Notes: generated from the sequence alone by a model not told the origin. A stretch of DNA of 12,226 nucleotides from Synechococcus sp. UW140 (GCA_945878795.1 CAMDWF010000038.1:1-12226), one strand, 5' to 3'; positions 1 to 6,233 are shown, numbered from the stretch's first letter. Numbers and translations are program-made.

Positions 1-1302
1 AATGGCCTGGCGGTCGCTGATCGCGGTCTGCATCGCCAACACCGCCGGCACACCACCGCGCACCAGTTCTTCCGCCAGGCTTGCGGGGGCGTCGGCGCGG
101 GTCGCGCCATGGCAGGCATTGAGCATCACCAATGGCAGCGGCCGCCCGGCCTGCCGCAGGGCCGTCAGCAGCTCAGCGGCGCTGCAGGGCAGGGCCTCGC
201 CGTCTTCCGTTTCCAGCTGCAGCTCCCCCGGCCGGCCGTGACAGGAGAGGTGCAGCACGTGATAGGCATCGCGCTGCAGCGCCTGGCGGATATGATCGGG
301 ATGGCCCACCTCCAGCAGCCTCACCTGGGCAAGGGGGTCCGCCAGGCGACGCAAGGGTTGGAGCGACTCCAGGATCAGGCTCACTTCCCGTTCGTAGTCG
401 AGCAGCACCGCGTCCGCGCCCCCCTGATCCGGCGCCGCCACCGCCACCAGCACTTTCAGTGGGCCTGCCAGGGGCTCCCAGTGGATCGGCGGCCCGTTCA
501 GGCGCCGCTGCAGTGTCACCGTGTCGAGCAGAGCCAGCGGACGGCCATCGGGCAACAGCAGAGCCTCATAGGGCAGAGCCAGCAGACTGCTGTCGGCCGT
601 GGCCACGGCCACCTCCACCCGGTGACCCACCTGGCTGCCTGCACCCGCCAGCAGCTCGACCAACGCCCCAGCCGCGGCAGCGGGAAAACACAGCTCCCAC
701 AGCGCCTGCCCCAGGGCGCGCAGCATGGTGGCCCCGGGATCCTGGGCTGGATCCGGCAGCCAGGCCGGGCCCCGCAGCCGCTGCGGCAGTGCGATGGTGG
801 TGTCCGCCACGGTGGTGCCATCGATCGCCACCGCCACGGCCACCTGGTTCAGGGCCGCGGGCGAGAGGTTCACGAGCACCTGGTGGGCCTTGCCCTCCTC
901 GCGAGGGATCACCGGGGGTTTGCCGCGCCCTCGCCGCAGTAGCGCCGCTTCGATGCCATCGAGATCTTCGATCGAAATCCACAGCAGGGGCTTGATCAGT
1001 TCCGGCACCGGCGAGCCGTCGGCCACCTTCACCGGCAGCAGGAGTTGGCCTTCCTGGATGCGGTTGTAGATCAGGTTGCTGAGTTCCGCCTCCACCCAGC
1101 GGCTGCCGCTGGTGTGCTCCGACAACACGATGATGCCGGCATCGGCTGAGGCCAACCCTTCGTTGATGCGGGCAACGAGGTCATCGCCGGGGCCCATCTC
1201 CCATTGGTCGAACCAGGGGTCGATGCCCCGCTCTGCCAGCCCCGTTGCCAAAGCCTCCACCCCAGGCTTGTCGGAGGAGCTGTGGCTGAGGAAAACCCGC
1301 AT
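1..1302 (-). CDS. TIR-CHAT fusion protein, N-terminal 434 residues (partial)
   Basis: Two-domain protein whose 3' end lies outside the window. Residues 1-130 form a TIR domain: it opens with MRVFLSHSSSDK, continues with WFDQWEMGPGDDL (30-42), a hydrophobic strand ending IIVLS (57-61), and SRWVEAEL (67-74), where E71 or E73 sits where NADase TIRs keep their catalytic glutamate. Residues about 225-434 match a CHAT (caspase-like) domain: LLALPYEALLLPDG (240-253), catalytic His in HLSCHG (H355), catalytic Cys in LNACHG (C397), then the family-typical AVLAMQTAISDRQA. TIR domains commonly cleave or transform NAD+, and CHAT domains are cysteine proteases. The fusion suggests a suicide or signalling effector against phage (inference). 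The ATG at 1302 fits the TIR start; an in-frame ATG at 1338 would add 12 residues. It lies 85 bp downstream of the 177-residue gene on the same strand. Its GC content is high, like the host genes and unlike that neighbour. The domain calls are firm; the role is not. Confidence 0.88.
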   Translation of the reverse strand, partial: MRVFLSHSSSDKPGVEALATGLAERGIDPWFDQWEMGPGDDLVARINEGLASADAGIIVLSEHTSGSRWVEAELSNLIYNRIQEGQLLLPVKVADGSPVPELIKPLLWISIEDLDGIEAALLRRGRGKPPVIPREEGKAHQVLVNLSPAALNQVAVAVAIDGTTVADTTIALPQRLRGPAWLPDPAQDPGATMLRALGQALWELCFPAAAAGALVELLAGAGSQVGHRVEVAVATADSSLLALPYEALLLPDGRPLALLDTVTLQRRLNGPPIHWEPLAGPLKVLVAVAAPDQGGADAVLLDYEREVSLILESLQPLRRLADPLAQVRLLEVGHPDHIRQALQRDAYHVLHLSCHGRPGELQLETEDGEALPCSAAELLTALRQAGRPLPLVMLNACHGATRADAPASLAEELVRGGVPAVLAMQTAISDRQAI

Positions 1303-1387
1303 TCCGGAGCTTGGGCGGCGCCTATACAGCCAGAGCATACCGGCAATTCAAAAGGGCTTACGGGTGTTACCCACCAAAGGTCTATGG

Positions 1388-1921
1388 CTACCAGCCATCA
1401 GATGCGGCGCCCGCATCCCCTGTAGACAATCGGCTGGACAGAGAAGGATTAGAAGTTAGCTGTGCATGCAGCTCCTCCACACCAGCCATATCAGCAAGCA
1501 TATAGGTGTAGATATTCAGTTGCTCTTGGAGGAGAACAAGTTCAGCGCGGAATTGCTGCCTGTTCTGGAGATCATCAAAGGCATGCTCCCCGCTGAGCCG
1601 ATGCCATTTAGCCGTGAATGGTCTGACGACCTGATTAAGAATTGGAATCGCCAACTTAGCAAAAGAGTCCCCATATCTCCCCTCCTTCTTGAGCACTTCG
1701 CGGGTGAGTGGAAACAGGGAGTACACACTCTTCAAGGCCGTTTCTTCATCACCTTCGTCATCGCTAAGCGGTTGTGAAGTGATACGCGTGATAAGTTCCA
1801 CATAAAGAGCCCATGCCGCATTGCGGTCAGGGTCTCGTGGCTCGAAAGTCGCCTTGAGAAAGCCAGCACTCAATTCTAGCGAACTCATGCCCCAGCGCTC
1901 AAGCCATTCACCCCACTTCAT
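1388..1921 (-). CDS. Conserved-looking 177-residue protein of unknown function, upstream partner of TIR-CHAT
   Basis: Soluble, mostly helical protein starting MKWGEWLERWG. No signal peptide, membrane segment or catalytic motif is visible. Notable segments are the Trp-rich N-terminus, AAWALYVELITRIT (35-48), a long helical stretch AKLAIPILNQVVRPFTAKWHRLSG (88-111, PFTAKWHR being striking) and a leucine/glutamine-rich region 125-150 that could form a coiled coil. The last 20 residues look disordered. I recognise no named family; the style resembles accessory proteins next to TIR or CHAT effectors (inference). Several starts exist: TTG at 1948 falls inside a perfect TATAAT box, so ATG at 1930, 1924 or 1921 is more likely. 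I chose 1921 because MKWGEWLE looks like a natural N-terminus. The base composition is clearly AT-richer than the downstream TIR-CHAT gene. An ATGGCT/AGCCAT inverted repeat spans its stop codon. Confidence 0.72.
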   Translation of the reverse strand: MKWGEWLERWGMSSLELSAGFLKATFEPRDPDRNAAWALYVELITRITSQPLSDDEGDEETALKSVYSLFPLTREVLKKEGRYGDSFAKLAIPILNQVVRPFTAKWHRLSGEHAFDDLQNRQQFRAELVLLQEQLNIYTYMLADMAGVEELHAQLTSNPSLSSRLSTGDAGAASDGW

Positions 1922-1947
1922 CATCCTCATCCAAATTATTAGAGGCA

Positions 1948-1953
1948 ATTATA
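1948..1953 (-). promoter_or_regulatory. Putative -10 box (TATAAT) for the 177-residue gene and TIR-CHAT
   Basis: On the minus strand a perfect TATAAT lies 27 bp before the ATG at 1921 and 29 bp beyond attC-like site A. No good -35 hexamer is visible 17 bp upstream (TCGCTC). Transcription from here would begin near 1941, giving a short leader, and would exclude the TTG at 1948 as a start. It would let the two-gene module be expressed independently of the integron. Confidence 0.45.
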
Positions 1954-1981
1954 GCCATTCAGGCATGCTGGAGCGATGGCC

Positions 1982-2073
1982 GCCCAACGCTGCCCTTGAG
2001 TGGCAGGCAGGAAGCCTGGGGTGGCGAAGCAGAGAGTAGTTGCCGGCCTGTCCACTCGAAGGACTTGTTCGGA
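1982..2073 (-). other. attC-like recombination site A (92 bp)
   Basis: On the plus strand the ends are GCCCAAC (1982-1988) and GTTCGGA (2067-2073), which pair at five of seven positions. Each is separated by 9 nt from a perfect GAGTGG/CCACTC stem (1998-2003 and 2052-2057). Next come one unpaired base (T2051) and a perfect CAGGC/GCCTG stem (2004-2008 and 2046-2050), around a variable loop. Outer R boxes, an unpaired spacer, an inner stem with an extrahelical base and a variable terminal structure are the hallmarks of attC. Read on the minus strand the distal box is GTTGGGC, a perfect match to the GTTRRRY crossover consensus. It lies 208 bp after the stop of the 496-residue gene, as a cassette's own attC should, though the gap is long. 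It is 78 percent identical to site B without gaps. Confidence 0.75.
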
Positions 2074-2232
2074 GGTCTTCTGACGATAAATCGAATTTCA
2101 GCAATTTATTTCAGTATGCTCAATTCCATGACAAACCAGACTGTCCATGTCAGATAGACATGCAAACTGCCTGCTTTAATGCTTCGTGCAGCTTGAGGTT
2201 TCTGGAACGATACTCTCTTCGTACTTAAATCA

Positions 2233-2247
2233 TAGACTGCAAGTCTA
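2233..2247 (-). terminator. Small hairpin after the 496-residue gene, possible terminator
   Basis: A perfect 6-bp inverted repeat TAGACT/AGTCTA with a 3-nt loop lies 35 bp past the stop codon at 2282. On the minus strand it is followed by TGATTT, a weak T-rich tail. The stem is short, so this is a tentative call. Confidence 0.3.
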
Positions 2248-2281
2248 CTTGGACGATATAGCGAGACAAGATTGGCCATTG

Positions 2282-3772
2282 TTATGCACTGGGGTACTCT
2301 AGTACTTCTGCCTCAAATCGATCTCGAATCCTGGAGAGGATCCCTTGTTCCTCTATATATTTTATATATTTCTGTGCTGATTCTTCCTCGTTCGCCCTAA
2401 GTGGCTCGTTGCCTCGATATATGAGGTCTTCGCTCGCCCACTTCGACCAACCGGGCATCTCTGTGGCCAATACGACTACTTCTTTTGCGTCGTGAAACTT
2501 TCTCTTGGCTTCGATGAGATAAGCTTGGGCAATAGCCCAACGTTTAGCGCGATAATGTTGATAATCCTCTTCGGCATCAGGCTGAACTGCCAGAAAAATA
2601 TAGTATGGGCTCCAAGGGCTGATCGGGCAAACAACTCGGGCAATTATTGCGTCAGCATGCCGGTTCCGCATGAAATCTTCAAGCGCGCTCGACAAAATCC
2701 GACGATGCAATCGCGGCTCCCGCGCCATAGCCCTCACTGCGAGTTCTTGGGACGTGAAGTCAACAATAGGGTAGGCAGCAGATGATCCGTCTAAAATGCA
2801 AGAGTTGAATCGCTCAATTATTTCATCCCATATATAGCTGGCCTCGTCAGCCCGCTTTCGAGCAATCCACGCTGAGTCTTTCTGAAGTTGCTCCCAATGA
2901 CCCTCTGGGATGATGACTTGCGCTTGGGGGTCATCAGGGATGAGAAATGAACGCCAGCTGAAACCATCAACCTCGGTGAGGTAGTGGGCGAGAAGATCAT
3001 CCTCACCAGATGCCATTATCAGACGGCCACTCCGGATGTACTGTTCCCGGTCCAACAAATAGGCCACGAAGTCGGAAGCAGTATCTAATTCGAGCAACAC
3101 CACATTGAGGCCGGTGTCGTCAAATATGTGCACGAAACCTTTGCTCGGATCTAGGTCCCCGACGGCGAACGGGAGTACGGTCTTCGAATAACCTGTCCGA
3201 TCTCGCAACCCGTTCCCCCAGGCCTCGTAGATGTCCCCTCCAACGGGGAAGGGGAATGGCCCAGCCACGTGCGCTCTTCCAGAAAGAGCTGGAAAGATGA
3301 CTAGACTTCCACTTCCGCCCAGTAGTTCTCGGCATCGGCGGGATGCATCGTGCGCGACGACTACTCGGTGTACCCGCAGCTTATCCGACTCAGGTAGAGC
3401 CACTGGAATGGGCTGCGTACAACGACGATCAACAAATATCCTTCCCGGATTTTGTCGCAGCCAACGCTCGGCTCCCCAAAGCTGGTCAGCCGACTTCATG
3501 ACTGCCCTTCGGAACCATCGCGACCAATCTAGGTCGAGTTCACCTGAAGTAGGGAAGTGGCAGTCCTTGTCCGAAAAAATGATGACATCGTTACCGAAGA
3601 CGATCAGGAGATCGCAGACTTCCTTCCCATCTCCTGACCCTTGCGTCCCCTGATTCCGGTAAACCCCAGGGTAACTCCACAGTGAAAGGAATGATCTTGA
3701 GCATAGCCCAGAGAGGTAGCGCTCTGCGTCTGTCGATCCATCCTGTTTATTGATGATTAGCGGCTCATTCAT
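2282..3772 (-). CDS. Cassette-encoded 496-residue protein, possible PD-(D/E)XK-type nuclease
   Basis: A single long frame in an AT-richer stretch bounded by attC-like sites B and A, so it is the cargo of one integron cassette. I cannot name the family. The N-terminal 110 residues are the most telling: DAERYLSGLCSRSFLSLW (15-32), then KEVCDLLIVFG (50-60) and DVIIFSDKDC (62-71). A helix with E17, then E51/D54, a beta hairpin and K69 resemble the E...D...xK layout of PD-(D/E)XK nucleases, but the usual acidic residue two before the lysine is Ser67. A Trp-rich segment LDWSRWFRRAVMKSADQLWGAERWL follows (81-105, split W83, W86, W99, W103). The middle has DTASDFVAYLLDRE, and the C-terminal third is charged and helical. 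There is no signal peptide or membrane segment. No Shine-Dalgarno sequence precedes the ATG at 3772, which is common in cassettes. A defence-type nuclease is plausible but unproven. Confidence 0.75.
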   Translation of the reverse strand: MNEPLIINKQDGSTDAERYLSGLCSRSFLSLWSYPGVYRNQGTQGSGDGKEVCDLLIVFGNDVIIFSDKDCHFPTSGELDLDWSRWFRRAVMKSADQLWGAERWLRQNPGRIFVDRRCTQPIPVALPESDKLRVHRVVVAHDASRRCRELLGGSGSLVIFPALSGRAHVAGPFPFPVGGDIYEAWGNGLRDRTGYSKTVLPFAVGDLDPSKGFVHIFDDTGLNVVLLELDTASDFVAYLLDREQYIRSGRLIMASGEDDLLAHYLTEVDGFSWRSFLIPDDPQAQVIIPEGHWEQLQKDSAWIARKRADEASYIWDEIIERFNSCILDGSSAAYPIVDFTSQELAVRAMAREPRLHRRILSSALEDFMRNRHADAIIARVVCPISPWSPYYIFLAVQPDAEEDYQHYRAKRWAIAQAYLIEAKRKFHDAKEVVVLATEMPGWSKWASEDLIYRGNEPLRANEEESAQKYIKYIEEQGILSRIRDRFEAEVLEYPSA

Positions 3773-3907
3773 GCGTCTAGTCTTGTGAAGGTAGATTGCT
3801 CGTTGCTGATCAGCGAAGTGAAGCTGGCCCCCGCATTGGTTCTTGCTGCAAACTACACCAGCCAGGAGATAGAGAGTTTAAGTCATATGAGCGCACCAGT
3901 GCCAAAC

Positions 3908-3999
3908 GCCGTACGCTGTCCCTGAGTGGCAGGCAAAAAGCCAGGGGTGGCGTATCAGAGAGCCTATGGCGGCTTCTCCACTCGAGGGGCCTGTTCGGT
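3908..3999 (-). other. attC-like recombination site B (92 bp)
   Basis: Same length and layout as site A. R-type boxes GCCGTAC (3908-3914) and GTTCGGT (3993-3999) pair at six of seven positions, counting one G-T. Each has a 9-nt spacer to a perfect GAGTGG/CCACTC stem (3924-3929 and 3978-3983), and the inner stem is weaker than in A. On the minus strand the distal box reads GTACGGC, two mismatches from GTTRRRY, and is directly followed by a second near-match, GTTTGGC (3901-3907). In an array the last six bases of an R' box belong to the next cassette. The TACGGC here therefore pairs with R'' of site A (TCCGAAC) when that cassette is circular, a better fit at the fourth base than site A's own R'. 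Confidence 0.7.
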
Positions 4000-4139
4000 G
4001 GGTCGCTTCTCAGCAAATAGGCCTTCGACCATATATCTTATATATGATATTCGTGCACCTTAAGGCAGAAAAGGCGGTTTTGGATGTTGACCAAGAACCT
4101 ATCGTATGCCATTATTCTCAATATCTTTCTCCGCTCAGA

Positions 4140-4526
4140 ATGTTCGAAGCATCGCTTAACCTTGCATCATTATGCGGAGTAGCCCTCTTCCTTTGGTGGC
4201 TTTTGGCTGTACCTGCAGCATGTTTTCAATTATGGTTCATATTGACTAGAAGGGCTGATACGTCTCCCACGGTTGCAGCAAAGTCATTACTTGCAGCGGC
4301 TGTGGGGCTTGGTCGGATTGTCGGGCTTCCAGTTACTGGCCTTATTCTGTTCACTCAAGGCTGGAGACTTGACCCCATCCTCCAGTTTGCAGTCATGTTA
4401 TTATCCGTTTTGCTTGTGGTCGAATCAACGGCATCGGTAGCATCAGACTTTGCCCAATGGCGAAGAAGGCTGGGGAGAGCTGTTGCTGTCATTAAAGTTG
4501 ATCGCCAGCCTGACGACAACTCATAG
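4140..4526 (+). CDS. Small three-helix membrane protein (inverted cassette gene)
   Basis: A 128-residue hydrophobic protein I do not recognise. Membrane segments are visible at about 11-33 (rich in Leu and Trp), 45-72 (Ala/Gly/Leu) and 78-97 (LQFAVMLLSVLLVV). Charged loops lie between them, and a positively charged tail begins QWRRRLGR. The real start is uncertain: ATG at 4140 gives a compact protein beginning MFEASLNLAS, while ATG at 4044 in the same frame would add 32 residues. Neither has a clear Shine-Dalgarno sequence. It is transcribed towards intI, opposite to the array, and is followed by a likely intrinsic terminator at 4646-4671. An AT-rich stretch at 4031-4050 could supply a promoter. 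Because it lies between site B and the intI-side repeats, it is probably the first cassette. Small membrane proteins in integrons are often toxins, transporters or immunity factors, but nothing here tells which. Confidence 0.6.
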   Translation: MFEASLNLASLCGVALFLWWLLAVPAACFQLWFILTRRADTSPTVAAKSLLAAAVGLGRIVGLPVTGLILFTQGWRLDPILQFAVMLLSVLLVVESTASVASDFAQWRRRLGRAVAVIKVDRQPDDNS

Positions 4527-4645
4527 ATACAGTCGTCTCGCAGAAGCTTATCTCTTTACTAAACTATCCGATTTCTTTACCGCTCTTGGCAAGCAGGCAC
4601 AAACTTCATGCTTGCCGACTGATTACAATTCTATAGCTCATTCTC

Positions 4646-4671
4646 AACCTATTACGGCTTAGGTTTTTTTT
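4646..4671 (+). terminator. Likely intrinsic terminator after the membrane-protein gene
   Basis: The arms AACCTA (4646-4651) and TAGGTT (4660-4665) form a 6-bp stem with an 8-nt loop. The run of eight T ends at 4671. It lies 120 bp downstream of the stop codon on the same strand. Confidence 0.45.
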
Positions 4672-4763
4672 AACATAGAACCTTAGTACTGCCACACTCC
4701 GTTCTCATTCTCATAAAGCGATAACGAGCAGTAGAAGAACGTGGCTTGTATTTCATACAGATC

Positions 4764-4796
4764 CTTCGAACTACTATTTGGGCGGATCCGCCTAAG
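4764..4796 (-). other. Candidate attI crossover region
   Basis: On the minus strand a perfect 12-bp palindrome GGCGGATCCGCC (4781-4792) is followed 10 bp later by GTTCGAA (4764-4770). The latter shares five of seven bases with the box GTTCGGT that would pair with R'' of site B. If cleavage occurs here, the first cassette is about 0.86 kb and contains only the membrane-protein gene. An alternative crossover is GTTAGCA at 5182-5188. This is a positional guess; attI sites are not recognisable from sequence alone. Confidence 0.25.
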
Positions 4797-5210
4797 TCGC
4801 ACAGACGCCCCGGGCTGTCCGCCTAAATCGCAGCTCTCGACCGGCTGCTCGTCGGCAGAAGCACTGTGCCACAATGGGTCTCACGGCTCAAGGACCAAAG
4901 CTGGTGGATCTTATGCGGATCCGCCTAAGATATGTTCGTGGCGTTACAAAAGTGCTTGGAGCCGCTTAGGTAGCAATGATGTTTTTTGCAAGATTTATCT
5001 TCTTTGTCAAGCGAGCCAGACGGTTTCGCCTTGATCGATATTCAAAGCTCGCGATAATGGCTCTGTCAATATAGGTAGTATCGCTCGTCTGCGGTCCTTC
5101 TATCTCCGATTTGGTGGAGCCGCCCAAGTTGCCCCCGGGCCCTTTGTCCGTCCGCCTAAGCCGCAGGGCTACGGGAAAAATTGCTAACCATCTTTAGCAA
5201 ATCCACCTAG
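4784..5210. repeat. Seven dispersed copies of a GGATCCGCCTAAGTCGC-type motif next to intI
   Basis: Copies, all on the plus strand: 4784-4800 (GGATCCGCCTAAGTCGC), 4816-4831 (TGTCCGCCTAAATCGC), 4917-4933 (GGATCCGCCTAAGATAT), 4958-4974 (GGAGCCGCTTAGGTAGC), 5116-5132 (GGAGCCGCCCAAGTTGC), 5149-5164 (CGTCCGCCTAAGCCGC) and a weak one at 5201-5210. They fall into pairs spaced 31, 41 and 32 bp apart, close to three or four helical turns. The first and third pairs share a CCCCGGG between them, so a module of about 50 bp appears duplicated. The reverse complement contains TTAGGC, reminiscent of the GTTAGGC core that integron integrases recognise. This 698-bp stretch (4527-5225) has no convincing gene. 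Integrase or accessory-protein binding sites are plausible. Confidence 0.65.
5176..5200 (-). terminator. Likely intrinsic terminator of intI
   Basis: On the minus strand TTGCTAA and TTAGCAA form a perfect 7-bp stem with a 6-nt loop, directly followed by TTTTT. It starts 25 bp after the intI stop codon. The stem is AT-rich, so efficiency may be modest. If functional, it would stop intI transcription from entering the cassettes. Confidence 0.55.
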
Positions 5211-5225
5211 ACAGTGTGCACTGGA

Positions 5226-6227
5226 TTACAAGTTGTCGGCAGGGCTGCTGATGCCGAATGGGCCACGGTTCAGCACATGGGTGTAGATCATGGTGGTTCG
5301 GATGTCGTTGTGGCCTAGCAATTCCTGTATCGTGCGGATGTCATGGCCACGTTCGAGTAAATGGGTTGCAAACGAATGACGGAAGCTGTGAGAGGTGGCG
5401 GCTTTACTGATCTTTGCCTCGATCACGGCGCGGCGAATCGCTTTTTGCACCAGGCTCGGATCGAGATGATGCCGACCCTGCTCTCCTGTTTGGTTATTGC
5501 GCCAGCGTTGGTGCTGGGGGAACACCCACTGCCAGTTCCACTGCTTGTCCGCATTACGGTATTTACGTCGGAGCGCTCCGGGTAGTTGCACACTTCCGTA
5601 CCCCTCCGCAAGGTCTTTCTCGTGCAGGCATCGCACCTTCTGTAACTGCACTCGCAACCGCTCTCCTACCCCCATAGGAAGCATCGTCCGCCGATCCTTG
5701 TTGCCCTTTCCATCGCGCACAGTCAGTTCTCGGCGCTCGAAATCCAGATCCTGTACCCGCAGCCGCAGCGCTTCCATCAATCGCAGTCCACTGCCGTACA
5801 ACACTTCGCTCACCAACGCTTCCACTCCGTCCATCCGTTCCAGCACCGCCCGCACCTCCCCCTGGGTCAACACCACGGGCAGCCTTCGCTTCTGCCTGGC
5901 TCGCACCACCCCCTCTAGATCCAGATCCCGCTCCAGCAGCACCCGATACAGAAACAGCAGCGCCGATAAGGCCTGGTTCTGGGTGGAGGCACTAACCTGA
6001 CCCTCCACCGCCAGATGGGTGAGGAAGGCATTCACCTCCGCGCTGCCCATCTCCCGCGGATTGCGCAGCTGGTGAAACCTCAGAAACCGCCGCAGCCATT
6101 GCTCGTAGGTGTCCACTGTGCGGCGGGCGTAATGGCGGGCCTGCAGTTGCTCTCTGTACCGCTGGATCAGACCTGGCGGACGGGCGCCAACAGGCGGGGG
6201 GCCAGGTGGGGATTCAGGTGTGGTCAT
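5226..6227 (-). CDS. intI: Integron integrase (tyrosine recombinase)
   Basis: Site-specific recombinase that would insert and excise gene cassettes by recombining attI with folded attC sites. The protein has 333 residues (IntI1 has 337). An N-terminal SAM-like DNA-binding domain (about 18-100) contains YARRTVDTYEQWLRRFLRFH. The catalytic residues are all present: R149 in GSGLRLMEALRLR, a GKGNKDR lysine near 174-177, H280 and R283 in SHSFRHSFATHLLERG, H306 in LLGHND, and the nucleophile Y317 of the long form (Y315 here) in TTMIYTHV. The extra segment specific to integron integrases, about 218-268, is present, with WQWVFPQ and RHHLDPSLVQKAI. Together with the ending IYTHVLNRGPFGISSP it separates IntI from XerC/D. 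The start at 6227 is preferred because GAGAGG lies 6 bp upstream; ATG at 6233 directly abuts that Shine-Dalgarno sequence. The array lies at its 3' side. The gene looks intact. Confidence 0.93.
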   Translation of the reverse strand: MTTPESPPGPPPVGARPPGLIQRYREQLQARHYARRTVDTYEQWLRRFLRFHQLRNPREMGSAEVNAFLTHLAVEGQVSASTQNQALSALLFLYRVLLERDLDLEGVVRARQKRRLPVVLTQGEVRAVLERMDGVEALVSEVLYGSGLRLMEALRLRVQDLDFERRELTVRDGKGNKDRRTMLPMGVGERLRVQLQKVRCLHEKDLAEGYGSVQLPGALRRKYRNADKQWNWQWVFPQHQRWRNNQTGEQGRHHLDPSLVQKAIRRAVIEAKISKAATSHSFRHSFATHLLERGHDIRTIQELLGHNDIRTTMIYTHVLNRGPFGISSPADNL

Positions 6228-6233
6228 GTCCAT

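Larger units (their letters stand above)
1982..6227 (-). mobile_element. Chromosomal integron: intI plus cassette array (reverse layout)
   Basis: The unit comprises an IntI-type recombinase (5226-6227), a repeat-rich candidate attI region (about 4764-5210) and two cassettes delimited by attC-like sites B (3908-3999) and A (1982-2073). The R' boxes of the sites point away from intI, as expected for an array growing from attI. The array sits at the 3' end of intI and runs in the same direction, whereas classical integrons have intI diverging from the cassettes. The cassette zone is visibly AT-richer than its flanks. The distal limit is uncertain: the 177-residue gene and TIR-CHAT gene beyond site A could be a further cassette or flanking chromosome. 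About 360 bp (1922-2281) and 366 bp (3773-4139) without genes are taken up mainly by the two attC-like sites. Confidence 0.75.

Noticed and set aside
109..942. Long plus-strand reading frames opposite the TIR-CHAT gene (also 132-995)
   Set aside because: Low-complexity Gln/Pro/Arg-rich translations antisense to a clear two-domain gene; typical GC-rich shadows.
1982..2073. Site A as a simple intrinsic terminator or REP-type repeat
   Set aside because: No T-tract, and the boxed architecture with extrahelical base and a matching second copy flanking a cassette near intI fits attC better.
2040..2228. Small plus-strand reading frame of 62 residues
   Set aside because: It starts inside attC-like site A and has no recognisable features or ribosome binding site.
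3796..4020. Plus-strand 74-residue reading frame across site B
   Set aside because: It runs through the recombination site, with no domain or start signal.
4741..5034. Plus-strand 97-residue reading frame in the repeat region
   Set aside because: It overlaps several copies of the repeat and translates to a composition unlike a folded protein.
4784..5210. CRISPR array
   Set aside because: The repeats are only about 17 bp, diverged, and spaced irregularly (31, 85-90, 41, about 158, 32 bp); no uniform spacers.
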